Of a DNA stretch of 64,000 nucleotides, positions 17,940-26,780 are shown in pieces. Source of the DNA: CAZMNY01 sp964567745 (lineage in GTDB: Bacteria > Planctomycetota > Planctomycetia > Pirellulales > Pirellulaceae); the NCBI GenBank assembly GCA_964567745.1, contig CAZMNY010000035.1:25304-89303 (forward strand). The letters run 5' to 3'. The notes under the pieces were generated by a model, which was not told the DNA's origin, did not search any database, and saw nothing but the letters and a program-made list of their open reading frames with translations. Each line of letters opens with the position of its first letter. The stretch's first letter is position 1. The position numbers and the translations under genes are program-made.

Positions 17940-20177
17940 GTGCGTCTACATTTTCTAGGTGCAGCGGGTGAGGTCACCGGTTCTGGCTACTTGCTGGAAA
18001 CGCGAAAAGCCAAGGTGTTGATCGACTTTGGAATGTTCCAGGGCCGCAAAGCCACCCAAGCTCAGAATTCGAAGCTCGGCAAACTCAAACCAGCCAAACT
18101 GGACTCCGTCCTGTTAACCCACGCCCATCTCGATCACTGTGGGCGGCTGCCGATGCTGTTCAAGAATGGCTTTCAGGGACGCGTCTACGGCACCCATGCC
18201 ACTCGAGATGTCGCACGACTCATCCTCAGCGACTCGGCTCACATCCAAAAATTCGACGCACAGCGCCGCAACAAATATCGTCAGCGAGCGGGCAAATCAG
18301 ATGTGACGCCGCTTTACGCTCCGACCGATGTCAGCCCGATCATGAAACGCTTCAAGAATGTGGAGCTTGGAGACGTTCGCGATGTAGCGCCCGGTGTAAC
18401 GGCTCGGTTTTACGAAGCCGGTCATATCTTGGGTTCAACTAGCATCCAGGTGACGGTCAAGGAGGGGACGTCGGAGCGGGTGATCGTCTTTTCCGGCGAC
18501 ATCGGCCGCAACAACATGCCGCTACTGCGTAATCCGGACCCGCCTCAAGAAGCCGACTTCGTGCTGCTTGAGTCGACCTATGGCGATCGTGAACATCGAT
18601 CGATCAAAGCAACCGAACGCGAACTCAAACAAACGCTCCGAGAAGCGCGTCGCAACGGTGCCAGAATCTTGATCCCGGCGTTTTCCGTCGGACGAACTCA
18701 ACTGCTCCTCTATTATCTCGCTCAGCTGAACGCGGAAGATGGGAGCATGAACATTCCCGTCTTCCTCGATAGCCCGATGGGCATTAAGGCGACCGAGCTC
18801 TATCAGAAACATGTCGACACGCTCGACTGCGAAACTCGCACACTGGCAGCCCGCGGCCACTTCCAACAGTTCCTCTCAAAACTGACGACAACGGCCACTG
18901 TCGAAGCATCGAAATCGATCGCCTCGGCGCCAGATCCGTGCATCATCATCGCTGGGTCCGGAATGTGCGATGGCGGCCGAATCATGCATCACCTCAAACA
19001 CAATCTCTACAAAGATTCGACCGTGATGATCGCCATGGGCTTTATGGCTCACGGAACACTTGGCCGCAGACTGGTGGACGGCGCCGAACGAGTGAGAATT
19101 CACGGTCAAGAGATTGTGGTCAACTCGCGCGTGCTAACCATGGGAGGCTTCTCCGGGCACGCGGGACAATCGGAACTGCTCACCTGGGCCGACGGTATGG
19201 CAAACCAGAAGGCCAAGTTCATTCTGACTCACGGCGAAGATTCTCAGCGACAGGGTTTTCGACAGAAACTACGCTCCCGGTTCGAGGTGAACGCCCATTG
19301 CCCGTACAAGGAAGACCAGATCGATTTGCTCAGTCGGTTTCGGGCGAGCGGCCCGAAGCCGGTCTCTATTCCGCGAGACGTGGCGCACGAAATTGGCGAG
19401 GACGCGCCGAGCAAAGAAAGCGAAGTGACCGGCAGCAACGACCGTAAGTTTCAGCAATTCTGGAAGCATGGCGGCGGCCCCGACTTTTCTCGTCTTCAGC
19501 GCGTGCCACTCGACTTGGACGAGCACGAACGGCAGTTGCTGAGCGGGGACATCACATCCAAAACCGCGGTGCCGCTGATCAACGAGGTCTCTCGCGAATT
19601 GAAGTCGGGCATGAAAATGCTCGCCAGCGTGCGACCATGCGTGACCGTGTTCGGTTCAGCTCGCTTCAAACCCTCACACCGCTACTATCAGCTCGCCCGC
19701 GACGTTGGCCGAGAGCTCGCCAATGCAGGCTACACCGTTTTGACGGGTGGAGGCCCCGGCGTGATGGAGGCGGCGAATCGAGGCGCTCGAGATGTCGGCG
19801 GCCGCAGCCTGGGCTGCAACATCGAACTGCCTCACGAGCAAATGCCCAACCCGTACGTCGACGAAGTCATTCACTTCAACTACTTCTTCACGCGCAAAGT
19901 CATGCTCGTTCGCTATTCCCAAGCATTCGTTGTGATGCCGGGCGGATTCGGAACGATGGATGAGTTGTTCGAAGCGGCGACCTTGATCCAGTGCAAGAAG
20001 CTGGGACCGTTTCCCTTAGTGCTAGTCGGACGAGACTTCTGGCAAGGACTCGTCAACTTCACTCGCTACATGCTCAACCAAGGCGTCATCTCCTCAGGCG
20101 ACTTGCATTTCACTCGGCTAACCGACTCGCCGAAGGAAGTCGTCGAGATGATCGATCGCGGCATCAATGCAACTTGA
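17940..20177 (+). CDS. Fused beta-CASP metallo-beta-lactamase RNase and LOG-type nucleotide phosphoribohydrolase
   Basis: One uninterrupted frame of 745 residues from a GTG. Residues 1-465 form an MBL/beta-CASP nuclease of the CPSF-73/RNase J-like class: HAHLDHCGRLP (61-71) supplies zinc ligands, GHILGS (161-166), FSGDIGR (184-190), ESTYGDREH (211-219), FSVGRTQ (248-254), SGMCDGGR (340-347), GFSGHAGQ (403-410) and THGE (430-433). After a 70-residue linker, residues 560-742 are a TIGR00730/LOG Rossmann domain: VFGSAR (570-575), GGGPGVMEAANRGA (603-616), FTRKVML (650-656) and PGGFGTMDE (667-675) with the catalytic Arg and Glu. Known activities of the separate families are RNA cleavage and release of nucleobase from nucleoside 5'-monophosphate. 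The join suggests coupled turnover of RNA to bases. It diverges from the nucleoside operon. Confidence 0.93.
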   Translation: MRLHFLGAAGEVTGSGYLLETRKAKVLIDFGMFQGRKATQAQNSKLGKLKPAKLDSVLLTHAHLDHCGRLPMLFKNGFQGRVYGTHATRDVARLILSDSAHIQKFDAQRRNKYRQRAGKSDVTPLYAPTDVSPIMKRFKNVELGDVRDVAPGVTARFYEAGHILGSTSIQVTVKEGTSERVIVFSGDIGRNNMPLLRNPDPPQEADFVLLESTYGDREHRSIKATERELKQTLREARRNGARILIPAFSVGRTQLLLYYLAQLNAEDGSMNIPVFLDSPMGIKATELYQKHVDTLDCETRTLAARGHFQQFLSKLTTTATVEASKSIASAPDPCIIIAGSGMCDGGRIMHHLKHNLYKDSTVMIAMGFMAHGTLGRRLVDGAERVRIHGQEIVVNSRVLTMGGFSGHAGQSELLTWADGMANQKAKFILTHGEDSQRQGFRQKLRSRFEVNAHCPYKEDQIDLLSRFRASGPKPVSIPRDVAHEIGEDAPSKESEVTGSNDRKFQQFWKHGGGPDFSRLQRVPLDLDEHERQLLSGDITSKTAVPLINEVSRELKSGMKMLASVRPCVTVFGSARFKPSHRYYQLARDVGRELANAGYTVLTGGGPGVMEAANRGARDVGGRSLGCNIELPHEQMPNPYVDEVIHFNYFFTRKVMLVRYSQAFVVMPGGFGTMDELFEAATLIQCKKLGPFPLVLVGRDFWQGLVNFTRYMLNQGVISSGDLHFTRLTDSPKEVVEMIDRGINAT

Positions 20178-20379
20178 TGCGTATCCGCCTCTTCGTCGAG
20201 CTAAGCTTTGTAAACACTTGGTGCCGGGGCTTCGCCCGTCTCGCGCAAAATCGCCAACATTCTATCCGCTCATCGTTTCGGTGCGCCAGTTCCGTGGTTA
20301 CAATCAACGCTCAGTTGACGTGGTTCTGTTAGCGTGGCCCACGCCCGCCTGAATGCAAGCGCGAGCCGGAGCACTGCGA

Positions 20380-20619
20380 ATGAACAAGCAGCCAGAAACA
20401 GGCATGGACCGACTTAAGAAAGTCGCTCTCTGGCAATGGGGTCTGATTACGATCGTCGCTGGCGTGTTTGCCAATATGGTCATGACCATGCAAGCGCCGG
20501 ACGGGGATTCGGCCGCAGTTCGCGGACAAGTGGCCGGACGCGTCATTGCCACTCTGCTGTTTGTTCTAATCGGTATCGCACTCATCGTCGTCGACGTGAT
20601 TCGTCGTCGGCGCAAATAG
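20380..20619 (+). CDS. Small two-helix membrane protein, unknown
   Basis: 79 residues from the ATG at 20380 (preceded by CCGGAG about nine bases upstream); an ATG at 20353 in frame is an alternative. Two hydrophobic helices, about 18-37 and 53-72, are followed by a very basic RRRRK tail that should stay in the cytoplasm. It may be an inner-membrane small protein. No family recognised; it lies 200 bases after the RNase-LOG gene in the same direction. Confidence 0.6.
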   Translation: MNKQPETGMDRLKKVALWQWGLITIVAGVFANMVMTMQAPDGDSAAVRGQVAGRVIATLLFVLIGIALIVVDVIRRRRK

Positions 20620-20641
20620 GCGAGCCATGATCCCTGGGGTG

Positions 20642-20722
20642 TTCGGCCAACGGGTGCGTTGATAACGCTGTTCGTGGATTACGCCGTCAACCTTCTTCAT
20701 TCCTTGTTCAATATTCGATGTT
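20642..20722. repeat. 81-base intergenic repeat, copy 1
   Basis: It begins TTCGGCCAACGGGTGCGTTG and ends TTCAATATTCGATGTT. It matches 21033-21113 apart from a few substitutions. Compared with copy 2, its left flank (ATCCCTGGGGTGT) lacks about 37 bases that lie between the matching ATCCCTAGGGTGT and the repeat there. Confidence 0.85.
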
Positions 20723-20877
20723 CGATGTTCCCTCGCCTTCTTTCGTCCGTCTTATCCTGTATCGTTCTTCCGCCCTTGTTTTTTGGACAGGATTGACAGG
20801 ATAAAAAAGGAGGAGCATCGTCCGCCATAATCCCTAGGGTGTTACCGGTGTTACCCCAGGCTGCGATGAGGTAGACC

Positions 20878-20932
20878 TTCGGCCAACGGGTGCGTTGATA
20901 ACGCTGTTCATGGATTCCGGCGTCAGCCTTCT
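20878..20932. repeat. Intergenic repeat, copy 2, interrupted by the assembly gap
   Basis: The first 55 bases of the same repeat unit are identical to those of copy 3, and then the N run begins, so the assembler stopped inside the repeat. Confidence 0.85.
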
Positions 20933-21032
20933 NNNNNNNNNNNNNNNNNNNNNNNNNNNNNNNNNNNNNNNNNNNNNNNNNNNNNNNNNNNNNNNNNNNN
21001 NNNNNNNNNNNNNNNNNNNNNNNNNNNNNNNN
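20933..21032. other. Assembly gap of 100 N
   Basis: Exactly 100 N, which is the conventional placeholder for a gap of unknown size. It is flanked by copies of the same repeat, so more repeat units or other sequence may be missing here. Confidence 0.97.
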
Positions 21033-21113
21033 TTCGGCCAACGGGTGCGTTGATAACGCTGTTCATGGATTCCGGCGTCAGCCTTCTTCATTCCTTGTTC
21101 AATATTCGATGTT
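21033..21113. repeat. 81-base intergenic repeat, copy 3
   Basis: A full-length copy starting directly at the right edge of the N run. The translated minus strand of the repeat gives short open frames that are repeat artefacts and not genes. Confidence 0.85.
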
Positions 21114-21131
21114 TCCTACACGACAACGCCA

Positions 21132-21160
21132 GCCTTGCCTGCGGCGACGGGGCAAACGAA
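21132..21160. repeat. Dispersed intergenic repeat motif, copy 2
   Basis: GCCTTGCCTGCGGCGACGGG followed by GCAAACGAA, nearly identical to 9471-9500. It lies shortly upstream of the sulfatase gene. Confidence 0.45.
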
Positions 21161-21288
21161 TCCGCTTGCGTTCAAGTCGTTACACTCCACTCGGCTGACT
21201 TGTCTTTCCGTCTTGAGCTACAATGGCTGTCGTTTACCTGAGTTGCAGTTTTCGCAACTTACCCCACACCTCGGAATGAGATCCCGCC

Positions 21289-22641
21289 ATGGTTCGTTTT
21301 TTCTCGGCTTGCTTGGTTTTCACCCTCTTGGCCCAGGCTGCGGTCGCTGCGGACAAGCCGAATATCATCCTGATCCTGTCCGACGACCAAGCATGGACCG
21401 ATTTCGGCTTCATGAATCACTCCGCCATCGAAACTCCAAATCTCGACCGATTGGCCAAAGAGTCGGTCTTGTTCAAACGGGGCTATGTGCCGACGGCGCT
21501 TTGCCGACCGTCGCTGATGACGCTCGTTACCGGACATTACGCCTATCGTCACGGCGTGACGGGAAACGACCCCTCGCCCAAGTACGCCCAACGCGGCTCT
21601 GAGAAATACAACGCTCGTCGAGCTAAACTGATCAGCTACATCGACCGATTCGAAACGCTGCCAGAATTACTCGCTGAGCAAGGATATGTCAGCCATCAGA
21701 GCGGTAAGTGGTGGGAAGGCAATTTTAAGCGAGGCGGCTTTACTCACGGAATGACTCGAGGATTTCCTCAGCGGGGAGGGCGGCACGGCGATGACGGACT
21801 CAAGATCGGTCGAACCGGCATGGCGCCGATCGCGGACTTCGTCAAAGAATCTGCTGCGAAGAAGAAGCCGTTCTTCCTTTGGTACGCTCCGTTTCTTCCA
21901 CACACGCCACACACTCCGCCCAAGCGACTCCTCGACAAATATCGCAACGCCGATCGGCCAATTACCGTGGCGAAATACTATGCGATGTGCGACTGGTTTG
22001 ACGAGTCATGCGGCGCGCTGATGGACATTCTCAAAGCTGAGTCGGTCGACGACAATACGTTGGTTGTGTTTGTCACCGACAACGGCTGGATTCAGAATCC
22101 CGAACGAAACGGATACGCTCCGCGCTCAAAACAGACTCCATACGAGGGCGGAATTCGAACCCCCATCTTCTTCCACTGGCCCGCCAAACTCAAAGCGAGC
22201 AGCCGGCCCGAATTGGTCAGCAGTATCGACTTGGTTCCGACCATGTTGGCTGCCGCCGGCGCTCGACAACCCAAAGGACTGCCCGGACTCAACTTGCTTA
22301 GCAACCTGAGCAGCGGCGAAAAGATCGATCGGGACGCGATCATGGGTGAAGGCTTCGCGCATGATATCGCCGACGTCGACGACCCCGAGGCGTCACTGCT
22401 TTACCGATGGTGCATTCAAGGCCGATGGAAACTGCTGCTGACTTACGATGGCGAGGTGAATCGATACAAGACAACTCATCCCCGCACGGAAAAGCGACCG
22501 CAACTTTTCGATCTCGAACAAGACCCGACCGAGCTAAAAAATGTCGCTGCGGATCACCCAGAAATCGTTGCGAAGTTGGCCAAGCGGATCGCCGATTGGT
22601 ACCCGACTCCGAATCGCAAGGTGATGACGTCGTTCCCCTAA
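21289..22641 (+). CDS. Secreted sulfatase (type I, formylglycine-dependent)
   Basis: 450 residues with a signal peptide (about 1-20, ending AVAADKPN). The metal-binding aspartates are in LILSDDQAWTD (28-38). The active-site segment is C72-R-P-S-L-MTLVTG: the cysteine to be converted to formylglycine and the proline and serine are present, but the usual arginine of C-x-P-S-R is a leucine. VFVTDNGW (about 261-268) is the second metal-ligand region. It would hydrolyse sulfate esters, probably on algal polysaccharides, outside the cytoplasm. It is monocistronic, just downstream of the repeat cluster, and it converges with the MBL gene after 27 bases. Confidence 0.93.
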   Translation: MVRFFSACLVFTLLAQAAVAADKPNIILILSDDQAWTDFGFMNHSAIETPNLDRLAKESVLFKRGYVPTALCRPSLMTLVTGHYAYRHGVTGNDPSPKYAQRGSEKYNARRAKLISYIDRFETLPELLAEQGYVSHQSGKWWEGNFKRGGFTHGMTRGFPQRGGRHGDDGLKIGRTGMAPIADFVKESAAKKKPFFLWYAPFLPHTPHTPPKRLLDKYRNADRPITVAKYYAMCDWFDESCGALMDILKAESVDDNTLVVFVTDNGWIQNPERNGYAPRSKQTPYEGGIRTPIFFHWPAKLKASSRPELVSSIDLVPTMLAAAGARQPKGLPGLNLLSNLSSGEKIDRDAIMGEGFAHDIADVDDPEASLLYRWCIQGRWKLLLTYDGEVNRYKTTHPRTEKRPQLFDLEQDPTELKNVAADHPEIVAKLAKRIADWYPTPNRKVMTSFP

Positions 22642-22668
22642 AGAAGGCTCGACCCTTTAGTCTATGTG

Positions 22669-23481
22669 TCAGTTGACGTAGGCTTGCGTGCGAGGGCAAT
22701 GGCAAGCCAGCATGGTGGCGTGATTCTCTGAGAGCCATTGGCGCAAAAGAGCTTGAGTTTGCATATAGGTTTCGTAGTCTGATTGGAATCTGCGGGCCAC
22801 CCAGGGAAGACGGCGTTCTTGCTCGAACGCATCCATCTCCCAACACGCGTCCGTCACGTAGAAGATCGGGCCTTCGGGCGAGTCGATCAAGAACCCCATC
22901 TGACCGAGCGCGTGGCCGGGCAGATCGACGACCATCATGCTCCCGTCTCCGAAGTAATCGATCGCCTTCAAGCCGCCAACGTCGTCTCGAAAGGCATCTT
23001 CTTCGATCGGCATCGTTCGCTCCGCCAAGTCGTCGGGAAGCAGATCACAGAGAAACGCTTCGTGCAACTGATTTGATCGGGTCGACGATTCGAGATGCTG
23101 CAGCGCAGCGACGCGATAGGCAACCGAAGCGCCGGGGAATGACCGCAGCGAACCGATGTGGTCCGGATGAAAATGCGAGACAATGATGTGGTCAAGATCA
23201 TCGACATCGACGCCGTCATTTCGCAGTACTCCGGCGGCGTTTTGGTGCGGATCGAGAGTGACTGGCGTTAGCCAGCGATAGAAGCGAGAAGGAAATGACC
23301 TGGTCGCTTGAAAGAACTCCGGGGAATAGCCCGTATCGATCAGCAAGTTGCCCCGCTCGCCGTGCTCTACCAACAGGAACACGGCGTAAAAGCGCCTAAT
23401 CCCCCAGGAGCGACTGCCGACGAACTTCGCCCATTGTCGGCAAAAGCCACCATTGAAAAATTTCAGCCGCCGAATCGTCAT
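22669..23481 (-). CDS. MBL-fold hydrolase, N-acyl homoserine lactonase-like
   Basis: 270 residues from the ATG at 23479-23481 (MTIRRLKFFNGGFCRQ); the frame can be extended to a TTG at 23535 but that addition has no family look. Zinc-binding SHFHPDHIG (about 114-122) is the HxHxDH motif, DLPGHALGQMGF (about 186-197) supplies the next histidine, VTDACWEMD (about 208-216) the bridging aspartate, and ACHCP (about 257-261) the last histidine. The family hydrolyses lactones including quorum-sensing homoserine lactones, but many members have other ester substrates. No partner gene is evident. Confidence 0.82.
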   Translation of the reverse strand: MTIRRLKFFNGGFCRQWAKFVGSRSWGIRRFYAVFLLVEHGERGNLLIDTGYSPEFFQATRSFPSRFYRWLTPVTLDPHQNAAGVLRNDGVDVDDLDHIIVSHFHPDHIGSLRSFPGASVAYRVAALQHLESSTRSNQLHEAFLCDLLPDDLAERTMPIEEDAFRDDVGGLKAIDYFGDGSMMVVDLPGHALGQMGFLIDSPEGPIFYVTDACWEMDAFEQERRLPWVARRFQSDYETYMQTQALLRQWLSENHATMLACHCPRTQAYVN

Positions 23482-23591
23482 GGCGTGATGATCCAAGTCG
23501 AGTGCGATTTCACTGGTGAGAACTGACGCTTGCAATGCTGCAAACGCCTGATTCAGCGCCGACCAAAACGAGTAGCGTTTGCGACTGCGTT

Positions 23592-24392
23592 CTACTTGCC
23601 ACTCAATTCGAGGATTTCGATCTTGCGAAACTGAACCGGATGACTTTCCGACTGTAGTGAGATTGATCCTTTATCCAGAAGGATGCCGTTCTTGTCGGCC
23701 AGTTTTTTCGCCATCGCGTCTCGAGTGTCCAGCTGAGGCTTTTTGTAGCTCAGCACTTCCTGGCCATTGATCAAATGCTTGATCACTTCACTCCCTCGAA
23801 CAACCACCTCCGCCGTTACCCACTGCTCACCGTGATATGTTTTCGATTTGGAATCGAGGCAATGACGCGTGTGTAGTTTGCCATCAATTTCGACATTGGT
23901 GCCTGGTGTACAAAGATTGCCCGTCGCGCGTTTCGCGTTGCCGTTGCCGCCGAGCAATTGAACTTCAATGGATATCGGAAAATCCTGGTCTTTTGTCATC
24001 GTACCGGGGTCTTGGCCGTGGACCATGATCCCGCTATTCCGCAATGCCCACCCCGGACCGCCGGGAACTTGCTTGCCGACGAATCGATATTCCAGACGGA
24101 GTCGGTAGTGCGAGAAAACTTTCTCGTGGAACAGGTGGCCAAATCGATTGTCGAACTTGTCGTACCCGTCGTAGCTGACAGTCAGCAAACCGTCTTCGAC
24201 TCGAAACGTATTGCCAAAATTGTCGCCCAATTGATGGTTGCGAATCTTGGGGATCCAGCCCTTCAGGCTCTTGCCGTCAAATAGGGAGACCCATTTCTCG
24301 GCCTTCTTCTGATCCTTCAATTCCTCGGCTTGAATCAAGGAGGCGGCGCAGACGAGCAGAACGCCAAGCAGGCAATTTGAGGCGAATTTCAT
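23592..24392 (-). CDS. DUF1080 secreted protein (3-keto-disaccharide hydrolase fold)
   Basis: 266 residues with a clear signal peptide (MKFASNCLLGVLLVCAASLI, then QAEE). The single DUF1080 concanavalin-like domain covers about 32-265, starting with WVSLFDGKSLKGWIPKI and including GWALRNSGIMVHG and SISIEVQLLGG-type strands. It is a monodomain relative of the N-terminus of the 9551-12718 protein. It may bind or cleave glycans in the periplasm; activity is unproven. It lies about 110 bases upstream of the MBL hydrolase, on the same strand. Confidence 0.9.
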   Translation of the reverse strand: MKFASNCLLGVLLVCAASLIQAEELKDQKKAEKWVSLFDGKSLKGWIPKIRNHQLGDNFGNTFRVEDGLLTVSYDGYDKFDNRFGHLFHEKVFSHYRLRLEYRFVGKQVPGGPGWALRNSGIMVHGQDPGTMTKDQDFPISIEVQLLGGNGNAKRATGNLCTPGTNVEIDGKLHTRHCLDSKSKTYHGEQWVTAEVVVRGSEVIKHLINGQEVLSYKKPQLDTRDAMAKKLADKNGILLDKGSISLQSESHPVQFRKIEILELSGK

Positions 24393-24652
24393 AGATGATT
24401 CTCATGTTGTGGTGATACGGTCCGCCAGTTCGTCGCCGTCCTGGAACTTTCGATACTTTAGCACGCCAGCGTTTTCCGCTCAAAAGGGGGTGCACTGCAG
24501 AACGGACGCCGGTCGCTAGCATCCGGCGTCACTTCGGCCCACGCGAAGGAGGCAAACCGTTCGCATTCTGAGGTTCCAGCGTTCCGGGTAGGCAGTGTAC
24601 ACTTCAGCGACGCGATTTGTGGTCCAAGACATGGAAGTCGAGACGACGGAAA

Positions 24653-25597
24653 ATGGCAACTAACCAGCAGTCTATGGCGAGGCTCGCGGGCGACTACGCT
24701 GTCTACCTGCTGGTCAGGGTAATCTTCTGCATCATTCAAGCCTGTTCGCTCAAATTCTGTGGCGACATGTCGAAAGGCTTCGCCTGGCTCGCCGCCGACG
24801 TTCTGCGCTTTCGTCACAAAACCGTGACTGCGAATCTGGCCAAGGCCTTTCCTGAGCACCCCGAGCAACAGCGTCACGCGATGCTCAAGGCGATGTGGGC
24901 CCATTTGTTCCTGATGTTGTGCGAAATCGCCCACGCGCCAAGGCGATTGCACCGCTCGAATTGGCGGCAGTTTGTCAACGTCACCAACGAGCAAATGCTT
25001 GTGGGGCTACTGATCTCCGAGCGGCCGTCGGTGATCGTCACGGGGCACTTCGGCAACTTCGAAATGTCCGGGTTTCTCAGCGGCCTATTCGGGTTTCCGA
25101 CCTACACCATTGCCCGCCCGCTCGACAATCGATACTTGCACGATTTCTTCAATCGATTCCGCGAGGCCACCGGGCAGTTCATGCTGGACAAAGACGGCAG
25201 CGCCAACGATGTGCAACACATCCTCGACAGCGGCGAAACGCTCGGCCTGCTGGCGGATCAACACGCCGGCCCCAAGGGTTGTTGGGTCGAGATGTTTGGC
25301 CAACCGACATCGTGCCACAAGGCTGTCGCGCTGTTCTCCCTATCGAGCGGAGCACCGATCGCCGTGATGACCGCGAAGAGAATCGGCAGCCCGCTTCATT
25401 TTGAACTAGCGACCGCCGACACATGGGATCCCGCCCAAGACGACGGTCGTGAGTTCAACGTACGCTCTCTCACTCAATGGTACTGCGACCACTTGGAAGC
25501 ATTCATTCGCCAAGCGCCGGAACAGTATTGGTGGGTGCACCGAGTTTGGCGAGGCGGCCCGCCGAAACGGAAAAAGCGAGTACGCACGGCGGCGTAA
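24653..25597 (+). CDS. Lysophospholipid/lipid A acyltransferase (LpxL/HtrB family)
   Basis: 314 residues from the ATG at 24653 (MATNQQSMARLAGDYAVYLL); the frame reaches an earlier TTG that is not needed. One N-terminal membrane-anchoring helix is at about 14-33. The catalytic dyad is in VTGHFGNFEMSG: H132 and E137, the H-x4-E motif of glycerol-3-phosphate-type acyltransferases. LADQHAGPKGCWVEMFGQPT (about 199-218) is the usual second block. It would transfer an acyl chain to a lipid A precursor on the inner membrane, consistent with planctomycetes having lipopolysaccharide. Confidence 0.9.
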   Translation: MATNQQSMARLAGDYAVYLLVRVIFCIIQACSLKFCGDMSKGFAWLAADVLRFRHKTVTANLAKAFPEHPEQQRHAMLKAMWAHLFLMLCEIAHAPRRLHRSNWRQFVNVTNEQMLVGLLISERPSVIVTGHFGNFEMSGFLSGLFGFPTYTIARPLDNRYLHDFFNRFREATGQFMLDKDGSANDVQHILDSGETLGLLADQHAGPKGCWVEMFGQPTSCHKAVALFSLSSGAPIAVMTAKRIGSPLHFELATADTWDPAQDDGREFNVRSLTQWYCDHLEAFIRQAPEQYWWVHRVWRGGPPKRKKRVRTAA

Positions 25598-25676
25598 CTT
25601 GGCGTGCCCAAACGAATCGAGCGAAAGCTGCAAGCCTCTGTCTTGACGTCGCTCGAAAGCACCTACCCAGGCGCTG

Positions 25677-26780
25677 CTACTCGTCGGCGACGTTGATGTA
25701 GACCTTCAGCGCCGTTCGGTCCTCGATAAGCAGTCGCATCGCTTCTCCGTATTCCTCCAAGCCGTCGACTGGATGAGTGAGAATCTTTTCGGCAACGCCT
25801 GGGTACATGACTTCGCCCAAGGCCAAATCGCGAATTCCCGATTCGAAGTGGTCGCGGTTCGCGTTGACTGTGCCGAGGAGAAGCTTGTTACCCAAAACCC
25901 AATCGATATTAATTTGATCGGAGGGAAGCTCGTGCTGATTCTTCCCTCCAGTGATGCTGGTCCATACCAGAACGCCGTTGTGGCCGAGCACCTTCATGCT
26001 GTTGAAGGCAACGGCGCTAGATCCCGTCGCATCCACAATGATGTCGGCCTTGCCAACTCGGGCCGCCACGTCCACTGCGGATTCGCTGCCGAGGCAAACA
26101 TATTCAGCCTCCATGCCCGCGACAATTTCCGAGTTAACAGTCGGGGCCTTGGAGCGGGCCATCGTGAAGACGTTGAGTCCCTTGAGCCGCAAGATCATGG
26201 TCGCAAGCAAGCCAATCTGACCGGCGCCCATGACGAATGCGGTTTTGGGCGACCAGACTCGCATTCGCCGCTGCACTTCAAACGCTTGCTCGACCGCCTT
26301 CGCCGCGCAACTCATCGGCTCCATCAACACATGCAGGTGCTTGAGTCCCGGCGGGACTCTGACGATATATCGCTCGTCGTCAACAAATGATTCGGTTAGG
26401 TAACCGTGAAGCAGGTTGATCCCACGCTCATAATACGTCTCTTCGCTCGTCATGTCGTAGGTGCCGATTTGATCGTAAATCGACTTCCCTGGGCGACGAA
26501 CGGTTGCCGTCACATAGTCGCCGGGCTTCACTGAAGTAACTTTTTCGCCAATTGCTTCGACAATGCCAAACACTTCGTGGCCGAGTACGAGGTAGTCGTC
26601 TCCTGGCGGCGAATTGCCGTAAAGTGCGTCGTTGATTTCTCGATCCGTGGCGTCGACGCCGACCTTCAAGACGCGAACTCTCACGCCGCGTCCGTTGGTA
26701 ATCGAACCCAACGATGGTTCCGGAATATCCTCAATGTGAACGCTATTGGGCTTTCCTGGATAGACAGCTACGGATTTCAT
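25677..26780 (-). CDS. Glucose/threonine dehydrogenase-like medium-chain zinc alcohol dehydrogenase
   Basis: 367 residues of the archaeal-type glucose dehydrogenase group. VGVDATDREI (41-50) has aspartate D43 where most zinc ADHs have the cysteine ligand; GHE (67-69) and E154 complete the catalytic zinc site. The structural-zinc lobe (about 96-125, RRPGKSIYDQIGTYDM) has no cysteines, so that zinc is absent. Rossmann glycine motif GAGQIG is at 185-190. Haloferax glucose dehydrogenase is known to use an aspartate at this position, so NAD(P)-dependent glucose oxidation is likely. It is monocistronic. Confidence 0.87.
   Translation of the reverse strand: MKSVAVYPGKPNSVHIEDIPEPSLGSITNGRGVRVRVLKVGVDATDREINDALYGNSPPGDDYLVLGHEVFGIVEAIGEKVTSVKPGDYVTATVRRPGKSIYDQIGTYDMTSEETYYERGINLLHGYLTESFVDDERYIVRVPPGLKHLHVLMEPMSCAAKAVEQAFEVQRRMRVWSPKTAFVMGAGQIGLLATMILRLKGLNVFTMARSKAPTVNSEIVAGMEAEYVCLGSESAVDVAARVGKADIIVDATGSSAVAFNSMKVLGHNGVLVWTSITGGKNQHELPSDQINIDWVLGNKLLLGTVNANRDHFESGIRDLALGEVMYPGVAEKILTHPVDGLEEYGEAMRLLIEDRTALKVYINVADE

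Noticed and set aside
20697..21091. Minus-strand frames running through the N gap
   Set aside because: They arise from the intergenic repeat and the N run and have no support as genes.
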